A DNA stretch of 64,000 nt. Source: Candidatus Yanofskyibacteriota bacterium (GTDB lineage: Bacteria; Patescibacteria; Paceibacteria; 2-02-FULL-40-12; IGHO2-12-FULL-4). Positions 46,178 through 55,151 of this stretch are shown piece by piece (positions within the stretch are counted from its first letter, which is position 1; every line of letters starts with the position of its first letter). The notes under the pieces are model-generated. The model saw only the letters and a program-made list of their open reading frames with translations. It ran no database searches and was not told where the DNA came from. The translations under genes and the position numbers were made by a program. Location of the stretch: the NCBI GenBank assembly GCA_016185525.1, contig JACPNK010000005.1:1-64000 (forward strand), given 5' to 3'.

Positions 46178-47267
46178 AAAGGCTGATAGCGTAAAGATAC
46201 TGGTCGTAGCCGTTTGTGAAAAAGATGAAATTTTCTGTTGGGGATAAAAAGGGTTTTTCAATACTAATAGAGTCGGCAGAATTGGACTGGAATACTAAAC
46301 CAAATTCTTTTTTGTTCAGGTCAAATTCGTAAAGGCCTTCCTCTTCGCTATCAGCTTTGGTTCCTCCGCAATAAAACTTTTGTGAATTTAAACGCCAAAC
46401 ACATTTTCCGGCATTTGTCCGCAGGTCAGTTTCCATACTCTCGTAATTCCCGTCTTTAATCCGAATTATATTTGTAACCGGGCCGATCCCCTCTTTATTG
46501 TAAGAATAAATCAAACTTAAACCGTCAGGAGACCAAAGAGTTTTCAAATTATCGTATGATTCTAGAATTTTTTCCAGTTCCCCAGTTTCTTTGTTTAACA
46601 AAAGTAAGCTTTTATCTGCTCCGCTTGGACTGTGGAAAGCGATGATGTCTTTACTTGGCCAGGTAATTTTTAGTTGGCCATTTCTGGTGGGCAGGATGTT
46701 TTTAAAAGACGAGCCGTCAGGGTTGGCAATACTGATATTTCCTTCTTCAGTCGTGGGTTCAAAAAATAGGTAGGCTATTTTTTGGCCGTCAGGCGACCAA
46801 GTTATGCCGGACATTTTAGCATTTAAGCTTACCAAGTCCTTATTTTTTAAGTCAAACAAACTTAAGGTTTGTCCGCGGGGAGTTTTTTTTGCCACAATCG
46901 CTTGACGGCCGTTTTTTGACCAGACGGCTTCGGTTATATTTTCTTTTATCTCGCCGGTAATAATTTGAGTGTTTTGGCCAGTAAAGTCGCTGGAGAAAAT
47001 TTTGCCGGTGTCTTTCTCAAAATAAATAAGATTTCTGCCGTCTTCAGAAACAGTCGGCCCTATAACCTTGACACTGCTTAAGCGATTCAATTTTGCCACA
47101 ACGCTTTTTTCCGGTCCGGTCTTGCCGGAGAAACTGGAGAAGCGGCTTAACCCCGCTATGTTGGCAGTTTGTCCGGTATTCTTGTTTGCCAAAAGATAGC
47201 CTCCTAAAAAAGTAATCAAGCCGAAGAGAATTGCTATTAGTATTATTAAAATCTTTTTTTGGTTCAT
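46176..47267 (-). CDS. Membrane-anchored beta-propeller (TolB/PD40-like)
   Basis: The protein has 363 residues. A membrane anchor (about 6-26, ILIILIAILFGLITFLGGYLL) is followed by an external propeller with PD40 repeats such as ITWSPDGQKIAYLFF, TLWSPDGLSLIYSY and AVWSKNGRQAIV. Function unknown; such propellers mediate protein contacts. It is at the distal end of the T4SS-like operon, 44 bp downstream of the 47311 gene. Its stop lies within the terminator. Confidence 0.75.
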   Translation of the reverse strand: MNQKKILIILIAILFGLITFLGGYLLANKNTGQTANIAGLSRFSSFSGKTGPEKSVVAKLNRLSSVKVIGPTVSEDGRNLIYFEKDTGKIFSSDFTGQNTQIITGEIKENITEAVWSKNGRQAIVAKKTPRGQTLSLFDLKNKDLVSLNAKMSGITWSPDGQKIAYLFFEPTTEEGNISIANPDGSSFKNILPTRNGQLKITWPSKDIIAFHSPSGADKSLLLLNKETGELEKILESYDNLKTLWSPDGLSLIYSYNKEGIGPVTNIIRIKDGNYESMETDLRTNAGKCVWRLNSQKFYCGGTKADSEEEGLYEFDLNKKEFGLVFQSNSADSISIEKPFLSPTENFIFFTNGYDQYLYAISL

Positions 47268-47310
47268 TTCTGTTAAGTCTAGCTTATCATGCTATTTATA
47301 CTGCTTCAAA

Positions 47311-47901
47311 TTAACGTTTTATTAACTTTAAGGCAGATTTGGCAACAGCCAGCTTTTGGATCAAGGGAGCTTCTTTATTTTTTTCAATACTGGCCGCAAC
47401 ACTGAAAGCTTTAGAGGCAACCTTAAGTTCGGCTGATACAGGCGAAGGGATGTAAGAGGCAATCTTTAATCCTTTTTCTATGCGTGACATTAATTTAGGA
47501 CGCGAAGCAATAAAACTCCAAGTAAGCAAGATAGTTCGCAAGGGAAGGATATTAAGAATTGGAACTGACTCTATAAATAAAGCGCTAACCAGTTTTTTCC
47601 ATTGTTTCCGACCGGCACGAGTAAATCCTAAAGTCACGAACAGTATGAAGTCAATAAATAGTCCTGTAAGCCAACCAATTGTGCCTACTGTGAATATTTC
47701 AATTAGGTCGGCAATAATACTTAATAATAAAGCAAAAATAAAAACCAACCAACCCATTTGGTCTTTTTTTTGCTGTTGCTTTTTGGCTTCTTCTTCGCTT
47801 GCTCGTCGCTCTTGAGCCAGCAATTCAGGGTTTCTAACGGCATCTAACTCTTGTGCTCTATACTCGTCTTGTTCGTCGTATGAATTAGTTTCTTGGTTCA
47901 T
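47311..47901 (-). CDS. Polytopic membrane protein of the T4SS-like cluster
   Basis: The protein has 196 residues. A charged N-terminus (RAQELDAVRNPELLAQERRA) is followed by hydrophobic stretches: MGWLVFIFALLLSIIADLI, TIGWLTGLFIDFILFVTLGF and FIESVPILNILPLRTILL, then a basic soluble tail. No family recognised. It starts 3 bp after the VirB4 stop, so it belongs to the same operon and probably the same membrane complex. Confidence 0.6.
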   Translation of the reverse strand: MNQETNSYDEQDEYRAQELDAVRNPELLAQERRASEEEAKKQQQKKDQMGWLVFIFALLLSIIADLIEIFTVGTIGWLTGLFIDFILFVTLGFTRAGRKQWKKLVSALFIESVPILNILPLRTILLTWSFIASRPKLMSRIEKGLKIASYIPSPVSAELKVASKAFSVAASIEKNKEAPLIQKLAVAKSALKLIKR

Positions 47902-47904
47902 GGT

Positions 47905-50900
47905 TTAACTTTTTTGCTGTTCTGCCCATTCTCTTTTAGCCTTTTCAATTTCCAGAATCTGGCGCGGGTCGGAAGTGATAATTTGATCTTCGGTATAAGA
48001 AGCGACAACTCTGATGCCGACGTGGTTAGAGCCGGCAAAAAACAGTCCGTGTCCGACGCCGGCCTCCAGCAAAAAGAATTTTTCAGCGTCTGTCAGGTTG
48101 AAAGTCTCTTTGACGCCTTCAATGGAGGCGGCGGATTGTTTCATTAAAATTTGGATTGAGGAGTTGGTGACGATAGCCTTGCCATAAGAGGAGTTCAAAA
48201 AGTCCGGCACGTCTTGGGAAATTGTCGTCAATCCCAGAAAGTATTTTCTGGCTCTTTTGGCTACGTTGAACAGAAAAGCTCCGCCAATTTCGTATTTAAG
48301 CAGCCACCAGGCTTCGTCCACAACGAGAGTTCTTTTTTTAAGAACAGTGCGGACTTTGGTCCATACGTAATTTAAGACAAGATACATGGCGATGGGTCTC
48401 AACTCTTCTTCCATATCTCTGATGCTGAAAAGCACCAGCCTGTTGTCTAAGGAGACATTTGTCGGTTTGTTCAAAAATCCGGAGAAAGTTCCTTCCGTAT
48501 ATTTTTTTATGCGGATGGCCATAGATTCGGCTCCGGCAAGCCCTTCAAGGATATTTTGAAAATCAGAGAGCAATGGCACTTCGCCTTGGCCGTTATTATT
48601 TTCTGTGGTTATATCTTTCAGCGCATAGGTTTGAATTAACGCCTCGTCAAGAAGAGAATCTTCTTCCGGCGTAAGTTCTCCCATCATTAACTTAAACAAA
48701 CCGGTTAAGTCTAAAATGTGTGTCCGGAAAACATCTTTGAAATCTTCCCCTTCAGTCGGCGACGGCAGGTCAAACGGATTTATATGGTTATCCGAAGCAA
48801 TGGAGATGTTTATTGAAGAGCCGCCAACCGTATCAGCCAAGTACCGGTATTCATTTTCGGGATCTATTATAAAAACCTCTGTGCCCAGCATTAAACTTCT
48901 CAATATTTCCAGTTTTACGGTATAAGAGTTATGAACAAACACCCCCCCGGTGCCAGCTAGAAAAACTTCATTGTCCACAGTCAAATCGTAAACATATTTT
49001 TCTTTTCGATTTTTAATTTTCTCTACTTTTTTGATGGGATCCCAGAATAAATTACTATTGGCCAGCATCTCCAGTTTTTCAAGCAATTGCTCCAGTCGTG
49101 GGACATTATTTATTCTTTCCCGGTATTTTTGTGAAATGTATTTGCTTGAATCCCAGAGCATTTTATATGAAGTGTTCCCGGACGGCCCGCTGATAAGAGC
49201 GCTTTGTAATGACGGATTAAAGTGATTCATAACTAACCCCATTTCTTGAAAACCAGAGCGAAGCAATTTTTTAATTTCTGCCAAAGAATAATCAAAACCG
49301 GCACCCATTGTTTTTAAGGCTTTTAATACATTAACTGTTCTGGGCGCTACTCCACCATTTTTCATTGTATGCCAGCTTTGTCCTAGAACCTGCCATAATT
49401 TGCAGTTTAAGTCCTTATTCTGTGCACCTTTCTCTATGATTGATTCTAAACTAGGAAGGTTAAGGTTAAAACGGGAACTTTGATTTCTAAATTTATCTAT
49501 AATTTTTCTAATTTCACTGATAACTACACTCAACTGTGCTGGTGATGGATCATAAATCTCTCTTTTTAGTGGAGATAGTTTTTGAAACCTTCTAGAATGA
49601 GCAGGTAATAGCCGGTCAATTTCTTTAAATATCTCACTAAGGCCAGGTATTATATCTACATTAGTATTTCTGTCTCGGCTAATTTGTTGAAGCAACAAGT
49701 TTCTTTTTCGTTTAGAAACGAAATTGATGTTGTCGGCGAATCTCTTCAAATTTTCCTGGCCGGAAATTGTCAGCTGCCAATAAAGTTTTTTTCTTATCCA
49801 ACCGGAAGCCTTTTTCTTAATGGGTCTTATGCGGGCAACAATACCGAAGTAGTATAGCAAATAAGATAATTCAGAAATGAGCTGTTTAGATTTTGAACTG
49901 GCGCTGATTGAAGCACTTTCTACTCCGCCATCACCTTCAAAGTATGCACGCAAATAAGCGGCAATTACCGATTTTTCTGCACCGAAAACAAAAGGCGCAA
50001 TAGTTTTAGTGCCAGCTTTTTGCTTGCCCCCTATAGATTTAATGAGTTCAACAAAAGGCTTGTCGGCAGTGTTGATGCCACGATTGCCGAAGAAGTAAGG
50101 AATGCCTAATTGTCGGAAAGATTTAGCGCTATCATCTAATACTGTTGGGTCTAAGTTAGAAATCATCACCACATTTTCAGTAATTGTTCCTTCAGCAGCA
50201 ATGTAACCGAGAATTTTCAGAAACGGCTCGTTAATAGGCCACTGCATTGGTAAATGACTGCGTTGATTTCTAGAAACAATCTTTAATTTGCTAAGAATAG
50301 GATCATTTAAAGAAATTCTAAATTTGGCCAGAATTTTGTACAAGTAATTTAGCGGAATAGGACGTCCGGCGCAGTATTTGTACAAGTAGCGATCTCTGTC
50401 ATCTAGTTTTGTCTTTTTTAAAACACTTCTCCATGTTTGCAATAAAGGTCCGGCTCCAGCAACATAAATTTTATTTGATTTTTTCAGCGCTTCCAGTAGA
50501 TTCAAAAATTTTCGGGGCTGTTCGGATGGTTTGATGTGGCGAGGTAAAGGCAACCACTCACCTGCTTTAGTTTCAGAACCTTTTGATACTGCTATCTGTC
50601 CGTTTTTAAGTGTGACCAAATTATGGTCGCCGGTGGTAGTAATTGTTCGGCCGGAGCCAGTAGTAAATCGGTAGAAATAATCAGTGGCTACTTTTCTGGC
50701 CGCTACTGTTACCTTAGACCATGAACCTTTTAAATTCTTGTCAAAACTCCAAACTTCCAGATTGGGATCAATAACCCCTTCTAACTCTTCGTCAATTTGC
50801 ACAGCTCCATGTTTGGCAATTTCTTTTTCTATTAGTGGACCGATGGCAGACAGTTTTACTTGACCGTTGCGTCTAATTAAAACCGGCTCAGAGCCTTTTA

Positions 50901-51651
50901 CCGACTTTCCGCCGCCGGATTTTCCGAAAACGACCGAGTTGTAATTTTCCAAAGAAAATCTGTCAAAAAGAATCAAAGAGTTGTTGTGGGTGTTGATGCC
51001 GTACAAAAGGCCGCTATCTGAAGTCAGGTCGTAAGAAACAAATGGAAACACCGAAGAAATGGGTTGAGTATTCAAAGAACTGTGAGCATTCAAGAGATCG
51101 TTGTCTAAAGGCAGGGTTGAAAGGAAACCCTCTTTCATTCTGAAGGTTGCCGGTTTAAGGTAAATCAGTTGCGCTTCAAAAATGCCCCTGATCTTGGCCT
51201 CGGTTTCATCTAACTCTTTTTCATTTTGGCCGTAGATTGTGATATAAACTCCAAATTCAAAAAATCTGTCTGTGCCTTGCTGTATCGTGTCTCTCAAGTC
51301 CTCAATATCCGAAATGGCCGTGTCAAGAATGGGGTTGCGGACCTTGCCTTGATTGGCCTCTTCTATCGCCTGTGCCTGCAGACGGGCAAGTTTATCTCTT
51401 AGTTTTTTTAGGATACTGCCGGAGTCGGTTGGGTGAAAAAAGATTGAAACATCCAAAACACGATCCAGGTTTATCACAGGCGAGAACCACTGGGTGTTCA
51501 GGTATCTCGGCAGAGTTGACAAAAATAAAGTCCGGGCAAACCTATCGCCTACCTGGATGTTGCTGCTGGAGATATTAACGGCGCTTGGAGCCAGCTGGTC
51601 GTCCAAAAACTCTTCCGTTTTGGTTTCTATTTTTTTATTAAATATTGGCAT
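47905..51651 (-). CDS. VirB4/TraC-type secretion ATPase with intein
   Basis: The precursor has 1248 residues. After removing the 659-residue intein (250-908) the mature chain is 589, typical for the core of VirB4/TraC. The extein P-loop, joined, reads FGKSGGGK+SYTVKL. Further motifs: EVFIIDPENEYRYLA, LVVDEAWWLLKY (Walker B with DEAW) and LTTISQDVPDFL. It energises type IV secretion or conjugative pilus assembly. The unspliced form cannot bind ATP normally. It overlaps the preceding VirB4-N gene by 14 bp. Confidence 0.92.
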   Translation of the reverse strand: MPIFNKKIETKTEEFLDDQLAPSAVNISSSNIQVGDRFARTLFLSTLPRYLNTQWFSPVINLDRVLDVSIFFHPTDSGSILKKLRDKLARLQAQAIEEANQGKVRNPILDTAISDIEDLRDTIQQGTDRFFEFGVYITIYGQNEKELDETEAKIRGIFEAQLIYLKPATFRMKEGFLSTLPLDNDLLNAHSSLNTQPISSVFPFVSYDLTSDSGLLYGINTHNNSLILFDRFSLENYNSVVFGKSGGGKSVKGSEPVLIRRNGQVKLSAIGPLIEKEIAKHGAVQIDEELEGVIDPNLEVWSFDKNLKGSWSKVTVAARKVATDYFYRFTTGSGRTITTTGDHNLVTLKNGQIAVSKGSETKAGEWLPLPRHIKPSEQPRKFLNLLEALKKSNKIYVAGAGPLLQTWRSVLKKTKLDDRDRYLYKYCAGRPIPLNYLYKILAKFRISLNDPILSKLKIVSRNQRSHLPMQWPINEPFLKILGYIAAEGTITENVVMISNLDPTVLDDSAKSFRQLGIPYFFGNRGINTADKPFVELIKSIGGKQKAGTKTIAPFVFGAEKSVIAAYLRAYFEGDGGVESASISASSKSKQLISELSYLLYYFGIVARIRPIKKKASGWIRKKLYWQLTISGQENLKRFADNINFVSKRKRNLLLQQISRDRNTNVDIIPGLSEIFKEIDRLLPAHSRRFQKLSPLKREIYDPSPAQLSVVISEIRKIIDKFRNQSSRFNLNLPSLESIIEKGAQNKDLNCKLWQVLGQSWHTMKNGGVAPRTVNVLKALKTMGAGFDYSLAEIKKLLRSGFQEMGLVMNHFNPSLQSALISGPSGNTSYKMLWDSSKYISQKYRERINNVPRLEQLLEKLEMLANSNLFWDPIKKVEKIKNRKEKYVYDLTVDNEVFLAGTGGVFVHNSYTVKLEILRSLMLGTEVFIIDPENEYRYLADTVGGSSINISIASDNHINPFDLPSPTEGEDFKDVFRTHILDLTGLFKLMMGELTPEEDSLLDEALIQTYALKDITTENNNGQGEVPLLSDFQNILEGLAGAESMAIRIKKYTEGTFSGFLNKPTNVSLDNRLVLFSIRDMEEELRPIAMYLVLNYVWTKVRTVLKKRTLVVDEAWWLLKYEIGGAFLFNVAKRARKYFLGLTTISQDVPDFLNSSYGKAIVTNSSIQILMKQSAASIEGVKETFNLTDAEKFFLLEAGVGHGLFFAGSNHVGIRVVASYTEDQIITSDPRQILEIEKAKREWAEQQKS
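48928..50904 (-). other. VirB4 intein, Ser1, with LAGLIDADG endonuclease
   Basis: It has 659 residues. The first residue is Ser (SVKGSEPVLIRRNG), the last two are HN (GGVFVHN) and the +1 residue is Ser. TTGDHNLVTLKNG is block B. The endonuclease has LKILGYIAAEGTI and AYFEGDGGVE, both with acidic residues. Ser instead of Cys at position 1 is the less common option but allowed. It sits inside the Walker A motif. Confidence 0.9.
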
Positions 51652-52261
51652 TGTAAAGTCTATAAAACATACTAACCAGCTCTTCTCTTTCCAAAGTTAC
51701 GGAGTTCAGGCCCATTCCACGCAGACCCTCTTTTATTATTTCAGCCCGCTGTTCTATCTGGCTTTTATACAAGTTGAAATCTTGCTCTTCAAGACTCTTT
51801 ATTTTTTGAGCGGCTGAACCGAAGGCGCTTTTGATGTTCTCCAGAAAACTCTTTTTTGAAGCGGCTTCGGTTATATATAATGGCACTACGACATAAAAAT
51901 TTTTAGACATAATGTTGGCAAGTTCAGTCAGGCCTTTGATAAATCTTATATACTCAATCCCCTGAATTTTCAAAAGCTCGTTGTCCAGCTGGTCAACGAG
52001 GACTTGGGTTTTGGCCAAGTAGTTTTTAATATCAAGCTGGCGGGAGTGTACGGCAATTTGCAAAGGGAAATCAAGCGAGTTTAAAAAATTTTGAAACGCT
52101 TTGACGATTGCAATCTGTTCATCGTTTGATTTCAAATCAAAATTGACGGAGTCAACTTTCAAAATCAGGCGCATTGAGCCGTTTTTAAGTATTACCACGC
52201 CGTCTTTAATATCGTGGATGTCAACAAACTGTTTTGTGTTTAGGTTTTTATTTTGGGGCAT
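51638..52261 (-). CDS. VirB4-associated N-terminal component
   Basis: The protein has 207 residues. It begins KNLNTKQFVDIHDIKDGVVI, a strand-rich start like the N-terminal module of TraC/VirB4-type proteins in CPR, then alternating helices (YKSQIEQRAEIIKEGLRGMG). It lacks Walker motifs. It overlaps the VirB4 gene by 14 bp and is likely its partner or a split-off N-terminal domain. Confidence is in the context more than in the fold. Confidence 0.65.
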   Translation of the reverse strand: MPQNKNLNTKQFVDIHDIKDGVVILKNGSMRLILKVDSVNFDLKSNDEQIAIVKAFQNFLNSLDFPLQIAVHSRQLDIKNYLAKTQVLVDQLDNELLKIQGIEYIRFIKGLTELANIMSKNFYVVVPLYITEAASKKSFLENIKSAFGSAAQKIKSLEEQDFNLYKSQIEQRAEIIKEGLRGMGLNSVTLEREELVSMFYRLYNANI

Positions 52262-52553
52262 GGTTTGTTTCTTCTTGGCCGGGCTTGTAGATGTATCTTT
52301 TGGGGTTAAAAGTAAAACTTATAGCATTGGCTAAGTAAACATACAGAGGAATTTCCGAAACTTTTATCAGCGCAAGACTCAAGGTGACTGCTATTACCGG
52401 TATTGCCAAAACTACAAACCAGCCCGGAGGAACAAGAAAAAATATCAGGAATAACAGCATTCCGCCGATGGTGATGAAAATAAACTGCTTAATAGTAAAA
52501 GGCCCGATTATCTTTTCTTCCGTTTCTATAAATTGTGGAACTTGAAATCTCAT
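52248..52553 (-). CDS. PrgI-family protein (VirB3-like)
   Basis: The protein has 101 residues. It starts MRFQVPQFIETEEKIIGPFT, with two adjacent hydrophobic helices (IFITIGGMLLFLIFFLVP and GWFVVLAIPVIAVTLSLAL), and ends in RYIYKP. This matches PrgI, the VirB3 equivalent in Gram-positive-type T4SS. It anchors VirB4 to the membrane. It overlaps both neighbours by a few bases (14 and 4), showing tight coupling. Confidence 0.85.
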   Translation of the reverse strand: MRFQVPQFIETEEKIIGPFTIKQFIFITIGGMLLFLIFFLVPPGWFVVLAIPVIAVTLSLALIKVSEIPLYVYLANAISFTFNPKRYIYKPGQEETNHAPK

Positions 52554-53050
52554 TTATTTCTTAAATCAACGGTATTGTTTGGATTATTTATACCACCTGT
52601 CGCCGGGGCGGAGGATGGAGCTGTTTCTGTTTTCTTTCCAAACTTCTCAATGTGGAGTTTTTTGATGTCTTCAAGAGCGGGAGTGAAAAGACGGATTAGC
52701 TCATTCGCAATTTGTTTTGCTGATTCAGTAGTGATGTCAAGTTTTTCTGCAATTATTTTTACCATGTCGCCAAGATAAACTTTTGCAAGCAACAAGTCGC
52801 GGACAACTCGAGTAATTTCTCGTTTTTGCGGAACAGGGAGGTTAAACTTTGGACCTAGCTCTTCTTCAATAAATTCGGCGGTCTCAAAGTCCAACAGAAT
52901 TTTCTGAATGTTTTTAGTGGGTTCAAGCGTGCTTAAAATATATTTTTCCATTGATCTCTGGTCTGTAAAACTTTTTATGTCAATTTCGTAAGGTGTGTTG
53001 TACTCTCCTTCTTTTGAGAATTGTTGTTGAGTTGTAATGTCAATATCCAT
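52550..53050 (-). CDS. Hypothetical soluble protein of the T4SS-like cluster
   Basis: The protein has 166 residues and I recognise no family. It looks alpha-helical and acidic, without signal peptide or membrane segment: SMEKYILSTLEPTKNIQKI, EITRVVRDLLLAKVYLGDM and ESAKQIANELIRLFTPALED. A Ser/Thr/Pro-Asn tail follows. It overlaps prgI by 4 bp (ATGA), so it is coupled to it. Confidence 0.55.
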   Translation of the reverse strand: MDIDITTQQQFSKEGEYNTPYEIDIKSFTDQRSMEKYILSTLEPTKNIQKILLDFETAEFIEEELGPKFNLPVPQKREITRVVRDLLLAKVYLGDMVKIIAEKLDITTESAKQIANELIRLFTPALEDIKKLHIEKFGKKTETAPSSAPATGGINNPNNTVDLRNK

Positions 53051-53067
53051 AAACTGTAAATTAAGGA

Positions 53068-55143
53068 TTAAGGAATTATTAATTCTTTTGCCGCCGCATC
53101 GGCGGTTGAATTATTGTCTCTTACTGCTTGGCGTAGCCTGTTTTTAAAAGTATTTCTAGCTTTGGCAGAAGTGAAACCCACAAGCTTGTTGTCCAAAGCG
53201 GTTTTGAAATCGGGGTCTGACCAGACAGTCATGGGCATTTTAGAAATCTCCACGGGGTTAGTTAAGGATTTTTCTATATATTGGTCTCGCCTCATAGGCG
53301 CAACTCCTGGTCTAGGCGGCAAGGTCATTTTGAAAGAAGCTACCAGATCAGGACGCACTTTATTAATGGCCTTTATGTAGTTCGCTCCATCTATAGTCTC
53401 GTTTCCTCCAAACAGCTCTAATCCGTTTTCAAAAGCCACATTATCAAATTCAGCGTCAGACAAAGCTTTTTCGTCGCCTTGTATAAATTTATACCATTCT
53501 TTTCTGGAAGAAATGGCGGACGGAGTTTTATATTTTAAGTAAGTTGGTCCTTCAGCTTTTGCCATTTGCACCAGCTGGCTCGTTGGAACTTTCTTGTAGC
53601 CACCTTTGGCGGCTCTTGCTGACATAGACTGCGCTACAAAAGCGTTTCTTTCTGTCCAGTCGGTCATGTCTTTGTCAAACTCTGCGGCGTCAATCAACCC
53701 TCTTTCATAAAGGAGCCCTCTTGCGGCCATGCCTTTTATACTGTTTCGGTCTTCTTTAAGGGTATTTGCTTGAAAAGTGTTGTCTACTGTGAGTTCTCCA
53801 GCAAGCTCTAGGTTCTTTAAGCGAGCTACCTCTGCATCTATCTCACCCACCTGCTGTTGCTGAAGTTTGGTTTCTGGGGTGTAGCCCAACTTTCTTGCCA
53901 ACTTTTGTTCCCAAGCGGCAGTTTCTTTTTGGGCGCCTCTGGTGCCAGTATATAACTTACCGAGCAATCCATATTGTTCTGGTAAGCCTTCTTGTTTAAC
54001 TCTTTTAAAAAGTTCTTGTGCGCCCGTAACACCAGTTTTTCTTTTTGCCCAGTTGTTTATGGTCCCGCTGATATTGCCGAAAACTTTGGTGGCGCCACTG
54101 CCGGCGGCAAAGCTAGCTTTCAAGGAAGCGGCGAGGCCGCCGATTAAAATGATGACAGTCAGGATCCAATAGAAAAGATCCTGAAAAGCAAAGCCAAAAA
54201 AGTTAGCTGCTCTAGTCGGCAATCCAACTGGACCGCTGCTTTGCTCCGCTAAAACAGCAGCGGCGCTTAAGTCAGGCCTGCCCTTGAGAATTACAATGCC
54301 CATCATAAGGGCGAATAAGTAAGTTGGCAGGAAAAAAGTCCAGCCGATAAACCAGTTCCACCATTTACTCCAAATCTGTCTTGTGCTGGGTAAAATATAA
54401 GAAATCCAGGCGATGGGCGAGACTATAAGTAAAGCCCACAAAACCGGCACTCTTACCATTGAAAATATCAGAGCCGCAAGCATTGCCAGCAAAGTGATAA
54501 CGGCCACAATCAACATGCCACCAAGTGAAATTATGGCGCCTAAGGCTAAAGCTTCCGGGTCGCCTGAAGATTTTTCCAGGACAGCTTTTACGCTGCTGGT
54601 GCCTCCGCTTAGAGCGGCGCCTAATTTAGTGATTCCGAAACCGCCTGCCAAATCGATGGTGATGTCGCCAAACTGTTTGAGCACCAGATTGGATAAGTTA
54701 TTGGAAACGTCTATCAGAAATCCGCCTATCGCCAAACTAAAATTTATCAAAAGAGCGGCCACAATAAATTTGGCCATCAGGCCCTTCCAGTTGTAATTCT
54801 GGATGTCAAAAATAGTCGCAAAAGCAATGATGATTAAAATCAGGATAAAAAACATATTGGCGAAGTTGCGAAAAACTTCCCAAGAAGTTTTGACAATGGC
54901 GACTTCTTCAAAAAACCCTCCCTGAAATTTGAGGAACCAAGATAAGGCGTAAGCTGTCCAGGCTAGAGCTGTGCCTATGAATCCCATAACTAACCCCTGG
55001 AAGAACAAAATTATTTTTGAGAGAACTGTATTGACCATATCAATTCCCAAAAAAGCATGGGCTTTAGGCGCTGAAAAAACAAAAACAGCCAGGATAAAAA
55101 TTGGTAGTATAAATTTTATTTTTTTGTAGATCGTTTTGCTCAT
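53068..55143 (-). CDS. VirB6/TrbL-like polytopic membrane protein
   Basis: The protein has 691 residues. A signal-like helix at about 10-30 is followed by many membrane segments, for example IILFFQGLVMGFIGTALAWT, MFFILILIIIAFATIF, FIVAALLINFSLAIGGFLI, MLIVAVITLLAMLAALIFSM and LLIVSPIAWISYI. The C-terminal ~300 residues are hydrophilic, as in TrbL and CPR T4SS proteins. It is the likely membrane channel scaffold. It lies between the 52550 gene and a Cys-rich secreted protein. Confidence 0.75.
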   Translation of the reverse strand: MSKTIYKKIKFILPIFILAVFVFSAPKAHAFLGIDMVNTVLSKIILFFQGLVMGFIGTALAWTAYALSWFLKFQGGFFEEVAIVKTSWEVFRNFANMFFILILIIIAFATIFDIQNYNWKGLMAKFIVAALLINFSLAIGGFLIDVSNNLSNLVLKQFGDITIDLAGGFGITKLGAALSGGTSSVKAVLEKSSGDPEALALGAIISLGGMLIVAVITLLAMLAALIFSMVRVPVLWALLIVSPIAWISYILPSTRQIWSKWWNWFIGWTFFLPTYLFALMMGIVILKGRPDLSAAAVLAEQSSGPVGLPTRAANFFGFAFQDLFYWILTVIILIGGLAASLKASFAAGSGATKVFGNISGTINNWAKRKTGVTGAQELFKRVKQEGLPEQYGLLGKLYTGTRGAQKETAAWEQKLARKLGYTPETKLQQQQVGEIDAEVARLKNLELAGELTVDNTFQANTLKEDRNSIKGMAARGLLYERGLIDAAEFDKDMTDWTERNAFVAQSMSARAAKGGYKKVPTSQLVQMAKAEGPTYLKYKTPSAISSRKEWYKFIQGDEKALSDAEFDNVAFENGLELFGGNETIDGANYIKAINKVRPDLVASFKMTLPPRPGVAPMRRDQYIEKSLTNPVEISKMPMTVWSDPDFKTALDNKLVGFTSAKARNTFKNRLRQAVRDNNSTADAAAKELIIP

Positions 55144-55151
55144 TGCTCAAG

